From assembly GCA_049799955.1 (NCBI GenBank), contig JBARIW010000135.1:62001-126000 (forward strand): 64,000 bases of DNA, in the 5' to 3' direction. The notes below the pieces were generated by a model. The model was not told the DNA's origin. It saw only the letters and a list, made by a program, of their open reading frames with translations, and searched no databases. Position 1 is the stretch's first letter. Every line of letters begins with the position of its first letter. The position numbers and the translations under genes are program-made. This stretch comes from JBGTFE01 sp049799955. GTDB taxonomy: Bacteria > Acidobacteriota > Blastocatellia > Pyrinomonadales > Pyrinomonadaceae. Of this stretch, positions 25,183 to 34,225 are shown piece after piece.

Positions 25183-26916
25183 ATGAAAAAGTTACATTTT
25201 ACATTTAGTTTACTTTTGCTTGCAGTTTGGGTTTTTTCCAGCCTTACGGTTACTGCTCAGAAAGAAATAGGGCAAAAGGCTGAAGCCAATCTGGTTTCGC
25301 CTAATATCGTTATCAGCCAGTTATACGGCGGCGGCGGCGTGGCAACGGCTTCGCCTTATGACCACGACTTTGTCGAGCTTTTTAATCGCGGCAACGCGCC
25401 CGTCAGTCTTAACGGCTATTCGCTTCAGTATTCCTTTTCCAATACGACATGGAACGCGACGATACTGCCGAACATAACAATCCAGCCGGGACATTATTTT
25501 TTGATTCAGTTCGCGCAAACCGCTCAGAATGGCGCGGCTTTGCCAACGCCCGACGCAACCGGAACGACTAACATGCAGCCGGTTAACGGCAAGATAGCGC
25601 TCGTCAGTTCAACCACGGGACTTGTTGGCTCGTGTCCGACGACCAATCCGGCTATCGTCGATTTTCTCGGTTACGGCACGGGCGGCTGCTTTGAAGGAAC
25701 TACGCCGGTAACCGGAATGGGCATCACGGTTTCGGCTCAGCGCAATGGCTTGGGCTGTTTCGACACCGACCAGAACTCGACAGATTTTACCGTCGCAACG
25801 CCCGTTCCGCGCAATTCGGCGACGCCGCCGACAAATTGCGGCACGGTTGCCGCTCCGCTGACCGGCAACGGCTCGGCAAATCCGAGCGCGGCGATTCCGG
25901 GCGCGACCGTTTTATTTACCGTCCACGTAAATCCAGCCGATACGCCGCCGAGCACGGGCATTACCGTAACGGCAGACCTTTCGACTTTAGGCGGCTCGGC
26001 AAGCCAGGCATTTTTTGATAACGGCACGAACGGCGACGTAACGCCGGGCGACAACAATTTTTCATTTGCTTATGTCGTTCCCGGAGATTCTGCCGGAGGA
26101 ACGCGAAATATTCCCGCAGTAATCATGGACGCGCAGGCGCGCACGGCAAATACGATAATTGTATTTAACGTCAACGCGCCGTTTGCCGCCGACGACCCGC
26201 TGCTGCTCGGCAACCCTTCGAACGCGACGCCGGACGTTGCTAACGAAAACAACTATCTGATGTTCAAAACGCAGTATTCGCTCTCCTATAATCGAAGCCG
26301 CGCGACGCCTAACTGGACGGCGTGGCGGCTCGACAGCACATGGATTGGAGACGCGCCGCGTCAGGACGATTTTCGTAACGACCCGAATCTGCCTGCCGGA
26401 TGGTATCAGGTTACCGACAGCGATTATTCGGGTTCGGGCTACGACCGCGGGCACATGTGTCCTTCGGCTGACCGCACGCGTTCGATTCCCGATAACTCGG
26501 CGACGTTTTTTATGACCAACATGGTTCCGCAGCTTGCCGCCAACAATCAGGGTCCGTGGGAAGATTTTGAAAGCTACCTGCGCACGGTCGTCTCGCAGGG
26601 CAACGAAATTTACATCATGTCGGGCGTTGCCGGCAATATCGGAACAATCGCGGCGGGCAGAGTCGTCGTTCCGCAATATACGTGGAAAGTCGTGCTGATT
26701 TTGCCGACCGGCAATAACGATTTGGAGAGAATCAACAAATCGACCAGAACCATCGCCATCATCACTCCGAACTTTCCGCCGCTGAATATCAACGCGCCGT
26801 GGCGTGATTATAGAACGACGGTCAAAGCGGTCGAGTCTTTAACGGGCTACAACTTCTTTTCCAGTTTGCCGATTAACACGCGGAAACTGATTAAACAGCG
26901 AAGAGATTTGCAGTAA
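25183..26916 (+). CDS. Secreted LTD-domain DNA/RNA non-specific endonuclease
   Basis: 577 residues, exported (signal peptide to about VTAQ). Residues about 43-215 form a lamin-tail domain (VISQLYGGGGVATASPYDHDF...VPRNSATPPTNC). A linker domain follows, then a beta-beta-alpha-metal endonuclease from about 345 on. The catalytic DRGHM is at 421-425 with H424, followed by FFMTNMVPQLAANNQGPWEDFE. It should cut extracellular DNA and RNA without sequence preference. Its place next to phoU-phoB-phoR and beside a second secreted phosphoesterase points to phosphate scavenging. The same LTD module is found at 51717-53357. Confidence 0.9.
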   Translation: MKKLHFTFSLLLLAVWVFSSLTVTAQKEIGQKAEANLVSPNIVISQLYGGGGVATASPYDHDFVELFNRGNAPVSLNGYSLQYSFSNTTWNATILPNITIQPGHYFLIQFAQTAQNGAALPTPDATGTTNMQPVNGKIALVSSTTGLVGSCPTTNPAIVDFLGYGTGGCFEGTTPVTGMGITVSAQRNGLGCFDTDQNSTDFTVATPVPRNSATPPTNCGTVAAPLTGNGSANPSAAIPGATVLFTVHVNPADTPPSTGITVTADLSTLGGSASQAFFDNGTNGDVTPGDNNFSFAYVVPGDSAGGTRNIPAVIMDAQARTANTIIVFNVNAPFAADDPLLLGNPSNATPDVANENNYLMFKTQYSLSYNRSRATPNWTAWRLDSTWIGDAPRQDDFRNDPNLPAGWYQVTDSDYSGSGYDRGHMCPSADRTRSIPDNSATFFMTNMVPQLAANNQGPWEDFESYLRTVVSQGNEIYIMSGVAGNIGTIAAGRVVVPQYTWKVVLILPTGNNDLERINKSTRTIAIITPNFPPLNINAPWRDYRTTVKAVESLTGYNFFSSLPINTRKLIKQRRDLQ

Positions 26917-26922
26917 ATGTAG

Positions 26923-27028
26923 AAAATTGAAAAAGTGAAAAGGTGAAAAAGTCGAGTTGAGCAAAATTCAGCAAAACTTTTTCACCTTTTCACTTTTCAA
27001 CTTTTCACTTCTTACTTTTTCACTTTCT
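26923..27028. repeat. Heptamer-array hairpin (words GTGAAAA/TGAAAAG)
   Basis: The left arm (26923-26953) has tandem 7-8-nt words around GTGAAAA; the right arm (26974-27028) has TTTTCAC copies. It lies between two secreted nuclease genes on the same strand and opens a spurious N-terminus for the second one. Confidence 0.75.
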
Positions 27029-27043
27029 TTCGAGACTACAAAT

Positions 27044-28936
27044 ATGATTCGTATGACAAAAATTTTTCTTTCGATATTTTTAATCGTCCCGTTTTTCGTT
27101 TCCGTCGCCCCGGCTCAGAAAGAACGCTCAATCAGCGAAATTCAGGGCGATAAAGAGGAATCGGCTTTTAAGGACGAGACGGCGAAGATTAGCGGAATCG
27201 TTACGGCGCGGATTAAAAACGGCTTTTTTTTGCAGACGCCGGACGATAAAGCGGACAGCAGCACGGCGACGAGCGAAGGGATTCTCGTTTACACGGGAAG
27301 CGAGCCGGGCGCGGAAGCGACCGTCGGAAATCTCGTTACCGTAACGGGTTTGATTATGGAATTTAAACCGAAAAACGAGCCTGCGAGCTTTCCGGTTACA
27401 GAGCTTTCGATGAAGAAAAATGTCGATACGATTCAGGTCGTTTCAAAGGGAAATGCTCTGCCGAAGCCGTTTGCTTTGACGGCGGCTGATTTTAGCGCGA
27501 ACAAAATCGACCAGCTCGAAAAATTCGAAGGAATGCGCGTCGTCGTCGAAACTTTAATCACGGTCGCGCCGACCGGCGGCAGAGTTGACGGCAAAAACGC
27601 GGCTTCCGTGTCCGACGGCGTTTTCTTCGGCGTTGTCAAAGGATTGCTGCGACCTTTTCGCAGCGCCGGATTTGACCTCTTCGAATATGAGTTTTCAAAG
27701 GAAAAGGACGAATTAAAGAAAAATTTCCCGAAGCTTCCGATTTTTGACTCCAATCCCGAATTGCTGCGCATCGACAGCGACGAACAGCTCGGCGCGCAGG
27801 CGATTGACGTATCTTCGAAATCGGAAATCAGAAATCTCGCCGGCGTGATGCATTACGGCTTCCGCAAATATACGATTTTGACCGACGCGGGCGCGAAACC
27901 GGAAATTACCGCCCTGATAAAACCCAAAGCGCTGGACGCGCCGAACGAGCGGACGTTTTCGATTGCCGGGATGAATCTGGAAAACTTTTTCGACGACGAG
28001 GACGACCCCGCAATAAAAGAAGATTTGATAACGACCGAAGCGGTCGAAAAAAGAATCAAAAAAATCTCGACGGCGATTCGGGAATATATGCAAAGCCCCG
28101 ACGTTATCGGCACAATCGAAGCGGAAAATCTGGCGATTTTAAAAAGACTGGCTAAAAAAATCAACGACGATTCGGTTGCCGCCGGAAAACCGAATCCGAA
28201 ATACGAAGCTTATCTCGTCGAAGGAAACGACGCGCGCGGCATCGATGTCGGTTTTCTGGTCAAATCGTCGCGCGTCAGCGTCGTCGAAGTCAAGCAGTTC
28301 GGCAAGGACGAAAAGTTTGTAAATCCCGACAAAAAAGAAGATGAAATCTTAAACGACCGTCCGCCGCTGTTGCTCCGCGCGACGATTGACGACGCGAAAA
28401 CCGGCAAGCCGTTTGCTTTTACGGTCATCGTCAATCACCTCAAATCGTTTCTCGGCAGCGAAACCGCGCGTGTTCGCACAAAAAGAAAATTGCAGGCGGA
28501 ATTTCTGGCAAAATACGTGCAGGAACGCCAGAAAGCCGACCCGACCGAGCGAATCGTTTTAATCGGCGATTTCAACGCCTTTCAATTCAGCGACGGCGTC
28601 GTCGATATTATCGGCACGATTAAAGGAACGCCCGCGCCGAAAGAACAGGTTTTATACGCTTCGGAAGATTTGGTGAATCCCGATTTGACCGATTTGGTTG
28701 ATATGATTGATAAAAATCAGCAGTATTCCTACGTTTACGACGGCAGCGCGCAGGTGCTCGACCATTTTCTCGTTACCGGCACGCTGAAAAACCATCTTGC
28801 GGGCTTCGGCTACGTTCGCATGAACGCCGATTTTCCCGAAATCTATCGCGGCGACGCAAACCGTATCGAGCGTTTTTCCGACCACGACCCGGCGATTGGC
28901 TATTTTTCGCTTGATGAGAAAACATCGACGAAATAG
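27044..28936 (+). CDS. Secreted endonuclease/exonuclease/phosphatase-family nuclease
   Basis: 630 residues from ATG 27044 (MIRMTKIFLSIFLIVPFF signal peptide, cut near PAQ). The first 300 residues contain OB-fold-like segments (KISGIVTARIKNGFFLQTPDD, ATVGNLVTVTGLIMEF), as in ExeM/NucH-type secreted nucleases. The EEP domain follows: GMNLENFF, VIGTIEAEN (metal Glu), GIDVGFLVK, VNHLKS, IGDFNAFQ, and the catalytic SDHDPAIGYF near the end. It probably degrades extracellular DNA. The frame extends upstream to 26957, but those residues are coded by the heptamer array. Paired with the upstream nuclease, it fits a Pho-type scavenging role. Confidence 0.88.
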   Translation: MIRMTKIFLSIFLIVPFFVSVAPAQKERSISEIQGDKEESAFKDETAKISGIVTARIKNGFFLQTPDDKADSSTATSEGILVYTGSEPGAEATVGNLVTVTGLIMEFKPKNEPASFPVTELSMKKNVDTIQVVSKGNALPKPFALTAADFSANKIDQLEKFEGMRVVVETLITVAPTGGRVDGKNAASVSDGVFFGVVKGLLRPFRSAGFDLFEYEFSKEKDELKKNFPKLPIFDSNPELLRIDSDEQLGAQAIDVSSKSEIRNLAGVMHYGFRKYTILTDAGAKPEITALIKPKALDAPNERTFSIAGMNLENFFDDEDDPAIKEDLITTEAVEKRIKKISTAIREYMQSPDVIGTIEAENLAILKRLAKKINDDSVAAGKPNPKYEAYLVEGNDARGIDVGFLVKSSRVSVVEVKQFGKDEKFVNPDKKEDEILNDRPPLLLRATIDDAKTGKPFAFTVIVNHLKSFLGSETARVRTKRKLQAEFLAKYVQERQKADPTERIVLIGDFNAFQFSDGVVDIIGTIKGTPAPKEQVLYASEDLVNPDLTDLVDMIDKNQQYSYVYDGSAQVLDHFLVTGTLKNHLAGFGYVRMNADFPEIYRGDANRIERFSDHDPAIGYFSLDEKTSTK

Positions 28937-28962
28937 CAATAAAATTTGATATAATTTCCAGT

Positions 28963-29295
28963 ATGACAACTATCACAGTTTTGCCCGAGGAAAAAAACTT
29001 TCGCGCCGTTGCGGGAAAAAAAGAATCTGTCGGACGCACGGTCGGCGAGGCGATAGATAAGCTGACCGAGCAGTTAAGCGAAGAAGAAGATGGAACTTTG
29101 CTTGTCATTCAAAAACAACGCGCCGATAAATTCTTTGGCGCAGGCGCGCAAAAACGTCTAATTGAATTAATGGCAAAAAAAGAAAATCAAACGCTTTCGT
29201 CAGAAGAAATAACTGAACTGGAAAGTTTGATTGAGGCAGAATTGAACGGCGCGCGGCAAAGAGCCGAAGAATTAATCGGTGGTTTGAAGCCGTGA
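28963..29295 (+). CDS. Small protein paired with HNH nuclease, unknown function
   Basis: 110 residues. The first half is strand-rich (MTTITVLPEEKNFRAVAGKKESVGRTVGEAIDKL), the second helical with an acidic coiled-coil-like end (LSSEEITELESLIEAELNGARQRAEELI). No catalytic motif is seen. It overlaps the HNH gene as GTGA (4 nt), so translation of the two is coupled. This arrangement could be an antitoxin- or partner-type protein for the nuclease; that is only a guess from context. A TATAAT-like box (28949-28954) lies 9 nt before ATG, so the message may be nearly leaderless. Confidence 0.65.
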   Translation: MTTITVLPEEKNFRAVAGKKESVGRTVGEAIDKLTEQLSEEEDGTLLVIQKQRADKFFGAGAQKRLIELMAKKENQTLSSEEITELESLIEAELNGARQRAEELIGGLKP

Positions 29296-29693
29296 ACCCG
29301 AATTATCCTTTTGTTTCGAGCCGTGCAAGGCATATCTGTGAATATTGTCATGCGCCCGAAGCCGTTTTTAATCTTCCTTTTGAAGTGGAACACATCTTTC
29401 CGCTTTCTCGCGGCGGAGATGATGATAAAAGCAATCTGGCTTTGTCCTGCCGTTCCTGTAACCTTTATAAATCAGATTCGATTTCGTGGTTTGAAGAAGA
29501 AATTCAAATCGAAGCCAGAATTTTCAATCCGCGTGAAGACGTTTGGACAGTAAATTTCGCCCTCGATAGAAAAACCGGCGAAATTACAGGCTTAACCTCT
29601 ATTGGAAAAGCAACAATTTCTCGCCTGCGAATCAACAGCAAAGCACAATTAGCCGCGCGCATTTCATGGTCGAAACTCGGTGTTTTAGAATAA
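29292..29693 (+). CDS. HNH endonuclease
   Basis: 133 residues from GTG 29292. The HNH core is complete: zinc cysteines C16 and C19 (ICEYC), then FEVEHIFPLSRGGDDDKSNLALSCRSCN with H34, N48 and C53/C56. The C-terminal part has ISRLRINSKAQLAARISW, a helix common to this stand-alone family in cyanobacteria and acidobacteria. It should nick or cut DNA; the target is unknown. It overlaps the small upstream gene by 4 nt and is convergent with the next gene with no gap at all. Confidence 0.88.
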   Translation: MNPNYPFVSSRARHICEYCHAPEAVFNLPFEVEHIFPLSRGGDDDKSNLALSCRSCNLYKSDSISWFEEEIQIEARIFNPREDVWTVNFALDRKTGEITGLTSIGKATISRLRINSKAQLAARISWSKLGVLE

Positions 29694-29912
29694 TTATTTC
29701 TCCCGCAATTTATACGCCTGAACCGCTTCAGCCGCGCCCGCGTGCATGATTTCCGGTTTGTGGTAACGCCAGTGTTTCTCGAAATCCTCGTCGGTCATCG
29801 GCGACTGCGCGGCGCGTTCTTTTGCTTTCAGAAAATTTTCGCACCACTCGCGCATTTCCATATTTTGATTCAACGCCGTTCGCGCTCCGTGCATCATATT
29901 ATCGCGTTCCAT
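29694..29912 (-). CDS. Small hypothetical protein
   Basis: 72 residues, probably soluble and helical (MEMREWCENFLKAKERAAQ, TDEDFEKHWRYHKPEIMHAGAAEAVQAYKLREK). A good AAAGGAG ribosome site 6 nt before ATG supports that it is real. Its stop abuts the HNH gene stop from the other strand. No family recognised. Confidence 0.6.
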   Translation of the reverse strand: MERDNMMHGARTALNQNMEMREWCENFLKAKERAAQSPMTDEDFEKHWRYHKPEIMHAGAAEAVQAYKLREK

Positions 29913-30009
29913 TTTTGGTTCTCCTTTGTGTCAGATGTTCTATAATAAACTTTATACTCGAAATTCGCGTATAATCAACAATTTAAATTTCTCTTTGGAG
30001 TTATCTTTC

Positions 30010-31518
30010 GTGAAAAATTTTTTCTTATCTTCGCTCCTGATTTTTTCTTTTTTTACCACTTCCAGTTTTGCACAAGGGGCAAAACAAGCGCAAAAAGCGA
30101 CGACCGTAAAAACGACCGTCGCGCAGGGCATCGAGATTCCGTTTGTCAATAAAACCCTGGCGAACGGTATGGAAATAATCGTTTTGCCCGATTCTTCAAT
30201 TCCGCTCGCAACGGTCGAATTAGTCGCCAGAAACGGTTCTTTTACCGAATCGCCCGAGCTGAACGGTTTGTCTCATCTTTTCGAGCATATGTTTTTTAAG
30301 GCGAATCAGGCGACATGGCTTTACCGGTGCGAAAATGCCATGAAAGGCGAGGGACTTTCCGACGAAGGCAAACAGGTCTGCGCCAATCCCTTAAAACTTA
30401 AATCGCAAATCGGAGATGTAAATTATCTCAATGATGCCGACGAATTAGACAACTATAACGGCACGACGAACGAAGAATTCGTCAATTATTTTTACAACGT
30501 TACCAGCCCGTATCTTTCGAGCGCAATGCGCTTAATCAACGACGCGGTGCGTTATCCGACCTTTGACGAGAAGGAATTCGCGCAGGAAAAAACGGTCGTT
30601 ATCGGCGAGCTTGACCGGCACGAATCAACCCCGTTTTATTATCTCGACAGCGCTCTGAAAGACAAGCTTTTCTATAAATACCCGACGCGCAAAAAACCCG
30701 GCGGCACGCGCGAAACGGTTGCGGCGGCGACGACCGCCCAGATGCGCCTGATTCAATCGCGCTATTATGTGCCAAACAACGTCGCGCTCGTCGTTACGGG
30801 CGACGTTAAGCCGGAAGACGTTTTCAAATCAGCCGAACAGATTTTCGGCAGCTGGGAGCGGCGAAAAGTTGACCCGTTCAAAGAATTTCCGCTCGTCGAG
30901 CATCCGGCTCTGACAAAAAGCGAAGGTCAGGTCGTCGAACAACCCATCCAAAACGTGCTTATTCAAATCGGCTGGCACGGACCTTCAATCGGCAAAGACG
31001 ATGCGGCGACTTACGCGGCAGACGTTTTTTCTTACATTCTCAGCCAGCCTGATTCGCGTTTTCAGCGCATGATGGTCGATTCGGGTCTGGTTGTTCAGGC
31101 GGACATCAGCTATTACACACAGCGAAATGTCGGACCGATTACGGTTACTTTGGTTACGACGCCGGACAAGGCAAAAGCCGCGTTAAAAGCAGCATACGCG
31201 GAAATGGCGCAGTTTGATAAGCCGGATTATTTCACTGACGAAGAGCTGGAAAACGCCAAGACGATTCTCGAATCGAGAGATTTATTCTCGCGCGAAAAAC
31301 TAAGCGATTACGCGCACACGCTCGGTTTCTGGTGGTCTTCGACCGGCATCGAATATTATCGCGGCTATTACAAAAATCTGCGGGCGATTTCGCGCACCGA
31401 CACAAATCGCTATGTCAAAACTTACATTCAGGGCAAACCGCACATCGGCATCGCGCTGATTTCGAGCGAAGCGCAGGCGCAGGCTAAAATCACATCGGAA
31501 GATTTAATAGGAAAATAA
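30010..31518 (+). CDS. M16-family zinc metallopeptidase, catalytic subunit, exported
   Basis: 502 residues from GTG 30010, which has GGAG 10 nt upstream and starts a signal peptide (MKNFFLSSLLIFSFFTTSSFAQ). The inverted zinc motif HxxEH is H89-L-F-E92-H93, with the distal Glu in the NEEFVNYFYNV...EKTVVIGELDRHE region. An insertion of about 45 residues follows the zinc motif. The enzyme should degrade peptides in the periplasm. The next gene codes for the inactive partner 2 nt later, as in the two-subunit M16B proteases. The upstream in-frame ATG 29926 would disrupt the signal peptide. Confidence 0.92.
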   Translation: MKNFFLSSLLIFSFFTTSSFAQGAKQAQKATTVKTTVAQGIEIPFVNKTLANGMEIIVLPDSSIPLATVELVARNGSFTESPELNGLSHLFEHMFFKANQATWLYRCENAMKGEGLSDEGKQVCANPLKLKSQIGDVNYLNDADELDNYNGTTNEEFVNYFYNVTSPYLSSAMRLINDAVRYPTFDEKEFAQEKTVVIGELDRHESTPFYYLDSALKDKLFYKYPTRKKPGGTRETVAAATTAQMRLIQSRYYVPNNVALVVTGDVKPEDVFKSAEQIFGSWERRKVDPFKEFPLVEHPALTKSEGQVVEQPIQNVLIQIGWHGPSIGKDDAATYAADVFSYILSQPDSRFQRMMVDSGLVVQADISYYTQRNVGPITVTLVTTPDKAKAALKAAYAEMAQFDKPDYFTDEELENAKTILESRDLFSREKLSDYAHTLGFWWSSTGIEYYRGYYKNLRAISRTDTNRYVKTYIQGKPHIGIALISSEAQAQAKITSEDLIGK

Positions 31519-31520
31519 AT

Positions 31521-32882
31521 ATGAAAGAGGTCAGAGGTCAGAGGTTGGTTAGTAAATTATTTTTACTGGCATTTATTGTTTTATCGTTTGTCTTCACAAG
31601 TTTTGCTCAGGCGGGAAAGCCGAGTGTTGCCGACCAAGCGGCGCTCGTCAGCGAATTTGAAGTCAACGGGTTAAAAGTTTTAGTCAAACGCCGCGTCAAT
31701 TCGCCGACGGTTGCCGCCGGGCTTTTTATTCGCGGCGGCGCGCGAAACATCACTTCAATGAACGCGGGAATCGAAAATCTTATGCTCGAAGCGGCACGCG
31801 AAGGAAGCAAAAACTTTCCGCGCGAAACGCTCCGGCGCGAGCTTTCCAAAACCGGAAACACTGATGCGCTCAATTCGAATGTAACGCACGATTACAGCTA
31901 TATTAGTTTGGCTGCAACGCGGCAAAATTTTGACCGTTCGTGGGAAATTTTCACGGACATTATTCTAAATCCGTCTTTTACCGCCGAAAATATTACGGCG
32001 GCGCGCGAACGTATCGCTACAAGGCTGCGCGAACAGGAAACCGACAACGATAATTTTTTGCAGATTCTACAGGGACGGATTATTTACGCCAATCATCCGT
32101 ATGCCAACGACGTGAGCGGAACGCTCGAAAATATCAGCCGTTTTTCGGCGGCGGATTTAAGCAATTATCATAAAAAAGTGATGCAGACTTCGCAGCTTCT
32201 GCTGGTTGTCGTCGGCGACATCGACGCCAAAGATTTGGAAAAACGCATCGCCTCGACGCTCGGCAAACTGCCGAAAGGCAATTATAAAGAGCAGGCGTAT
32301 CCGGCAATCGATTTTTCCAAACCGACGCTGGACGTAACGCAAAGGACTCTGCCGACCAATTACGTGCAGGGCGTTTTCAGCGCGCCGTCTTTGAATAATC
32401 CCGATTATTACGCGATGCGGATGGCGATGACTATTTTGCAGAGTCTCGTTTTCAATGAGGTTCGCAACAAGCGGCAGCTTTCCTACGCGCCGAACGCGGA
32501 GCTTGGAGCTTTATCGGCAAACACGGCAAACATCTATGTAACCGCCGTTGACGCAAATACCGCCGTCCGCGTTATGCTCGACCAGATAAATCTTATGAAA
32601 ACCAGAACGCTCAATCCTGAAATAATTCCCACTATCGCCGAGAGTTATCTGACAAATTATTATCTGGCGCAGGAAACCAATGCCGCGCAAGCCGGAGAGC
32701 TTGCCAAATACGAGCTAATCGGCGGCGGCTGGCGTAATTCGTTCGAGTTTCTAAATCGCGTTCGCCAGGTAACGACGAGCGACGTGCAGACGGTTTCAAA
32801 TAAATATATGAAGAACATCCGCTTTATCGTCGTCGGCAATCCGTCGGCGGTCAATAAGGAAATCTTTTTGCAGACCGAATAA
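31521..32882 (+). CDS. M16-family inactive partner subunit, exported
   Basis: 453 residues. The HxxEH motif is replaced by NAGIENLMLEAA, so it cannot bind zinc. The conserved R/Y pair of the non-catalytic subunit is present in EVRNKRQLSYAP. A signal peptide follows a short polar stretch (EVRGQRLVSK) coded by three tandem AGAGGTC heptamers at 31525-31547, which looks like a late addition to the gene. It should form a heterodimer with the protein coded just upstream. Adjacent genes downstream belong to a different, AT-richer region. Confidence 0.88.
   Translation: MKEVRGQRLVSKLFLLAFIVLSFVFTSFAQAGKPSVADQAALVSEFEVNGLKVLVKRRVNSPTVAAGLFIRGGARNITSMNAGIENLMLEAAREGSKNFPRETLRRELSKTGNTDALNSNVTHDYSYISLAATRQNFDRSWEIFTDIILNPSFTAENITAARERIATRLREQETDNDNFLQILQGRIIYANHPYANDVSGTLENISRFSAADLSNYHKKVMQTSQLLLVVVGDIDAKDLEKRIASTLGKLPKGNYKEQAYPAIDFSKPTLDVTQRTLPTNYVQGVFSAPSLNNPDYYAMRMAMTILQSLVFNEVRNKRQLSYAPNAELGALSANTANIYVTAVDANTAVRVMLDQINLMKTRTLNPEIIPTIAESYLTNYYLAQETNAAQAGELAKYELIGGGWRNSFEFLNRVRQVTTSDVQTVSNKYMKNIRFIVVGNPSAVNKEIFLQTE
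31525..31547 (+). repeat. Heptamer array (word AGAGGTC) inside a coding region
   Basis: Three tandem AGAGGTC words directly after the ATG of the inactive M16 gene, read as codons for EVRGQRL. No inverted partner is seen. Confidence 0.7.
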
Positions 32883-32968
32883 CTAAAATTACGAAAATTA
32901 AACCGCAGAGACGCGGAGTTTTTTTAAGGAAATTAAATCAGAACCTTTTTTATCAATGTCCTCTAGTC

Positions 32969-33100
32969 CATAGTTGGGCTTTGCACAAAAATAGAAATTG
33001 AAAGAGATAAAACCACGAAATAACACAAAAAAGGTCGATTATTTAGTGTTATTTCGTGGTTTCTCCTTCTTAATCTTAATTTTTGTGCAAAGCTCCATAG
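32969..33100. repeat. Long inverted repeat (ACCACGAAATAACAC words)
   Basis: The left arm (GGGCTTTGCACAAAAATAGA..., AACCACGAAATAACAC) and the right arm (GTGTTATTTCGTGGTTT..., TTTTTGTGCAAAGCTCC) are near-complete inverted copies, about 55 nt each. It belongs to the same class as the palindromes at 54730 and 6839. The 70-codon frame across it is not a gene. Confidence 0.7.
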
Positions 33101-33335
33101 TTGCGTATCTCCTAAACCTATTTCCATTGCCAAAGATTGCTGTATTTCTTCGGCTTCTTTTCCTCTTTCTTATCGCTTATTTATTAACAATTTCGTCCTT
33201 CAGAAAATAGCAAATAATTTCAGCCGAATCGGTTTCCGGATTGAATTGTTTTTAGACTTAGAAATGCTTGCCAAATCAAAATTCTATGTTATTGTATAGG
33301 ACAAAGATTTTCCAAATTCAAATCTAGGAGAAAAT

Positions 33336-33395
33336 ATGATGAGAAAGATTGCTCGTTTATCTGTTTTCTTTTGTATCGACATCATTTATTTATGA
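33336..33395 (+). pseudogene. Very short or frame-broken secreted-peptide gene
   Basis: GGAG lies 5 nt before ATGATGAGAAAG, and 19 codons read as a signal-peptide-like start (MMRKIARLSVFF). Removing one base in the TTTTCTTTTG run would join it to a second frame ending in FGALPVMMKD at 33432. It may be a decayed gene, a sequencing error, or nothing. It directly precedes the sigma-factor gene. Confidence 0.25.
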
Positions 33396-33613
33396 CAGTT
33401 TCGGAGCTTTGCCTGTAATGATGAAAGATTGAGTGTAAAGTTCTTCAGGACAAGGACAAAATTCGGAATCATGTCATATTTCATCTCATGATTGAGAAGT
33501 TTCCCTCAAAATAGAATCTATAAAGTTTATTGATTTTTCACTTGTCATCAAAACCGTATATACAATGAGATAGCTACCAAATAAATTTTTAAAATAGAAA
33601 GGATAATTTATAA

Positions 33614-34192
33614 GTGATAAATAACAATGATTTAAATCACGACGATTTTGAAAACCTTCTATTGTGGCTGGACGCTGATCGAGCCGTTGCAGGGCAAAAA
33701 TATGAAGCAATTCGTACCAAATTGATTAAAATATTCTTAGCTCAAAAGTGCTGTGAGGGAGAGGATTTGGCTGATGAAACGATTAATAGAGTAATGAGGA
33801 AAATAAATCAGCTAATCAATAATTATGAGGGGCAACCCGAAAAATATTTTTACGCCGTCGCAAAAAATATTATTTTCGAATGTCGGCGGCGAAAGCCTAT
33901 GAACGAGCTTCCGGCAAATCTCGCTCAACCTGAAGAGACTGCAACAGACGAGTCTCCCTTCCGTCAAAATTGTTTTAATCTTTGTCTGGGAAAATTATCG
34001 ACAGACAAAAAACAATTCATTCTTGAATATTATCAAGGCGAAAAATCAATCAAGCTAACACGCCGCCGGGACTTGGCAGAAAAACACGGCATCTCTAATC
34101 ATGTTTTGAGAAATCGTGCACTCCGGCTGCGGGAAAATTTACAAAAGTGTGTCTTAGACTGTGTCGCGCAAAACAAAAGCGAGACTTTTTAA
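33614..34192 (+). CDS. ECF-type sigma-70 family sigma factor
   Basis: 192 residues from GTG 33614. Region 2 is GEDLADETINRVMRKINQLI and KYFYAVAKNIIFECRRRK, the -10 recognition and DNA-melting helices. Region 4 is LSTDKKQFILEYYQGEKSIKLTRRRDLAEKHGISNHVLRNRALRLRENL, the -35 helix-turn-helix. A linker rich in acid and proline joins them; region 3 is absent, as in ECF factors. It is directly followed, 33 nt later, by a membrane protein whose N-terminus looks like an anti-sigma domain. It should direct RNA polymerase to a small regulon, possibly this same block. Confidence 0.88.
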   Translation: MINNNDLNHDDFENLLLWLDADRAVAGQKYEAIRTKLIKIFLAQKCCEGEDLADETINRVMRKINQLINNYEGQPEKYFYAVAKNIIFECRRRKPMNELPANLAQPEETATDESPFRQNCFNLCLGKLSTDKKQFILEYYQGEKSIKLTRRRDLAEKHGISNHVLRNRALRLRENLQKCVLDCVAQNKSETF

Positions 34193-34225
34193 TCCAAAAA
34201 TCATAACTAAATAGGAAGTATTTTA

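Larger units (their letters stand above)
32883..33613. other. 730-nt gap between the M16 pair and the sigma/CHAT block
   Basis: No convincing full gene. It holds an inverted repeat at 32969-33100, a decayed or very short reading frame near 33336, and AT-rich sequence. It marks a sharp change in base use, from the gcg/cgc-rich M16 genes to the AT-rich block that follows. I found no tRNA or integrase in it. Confidence 0.6.

Noticed and set aside
32998..33210. 70-codon frame with hydrophobic segments
   Set aside because: It runs across a long inverted repeat and its first third is the repeat itself; no ribosome site.
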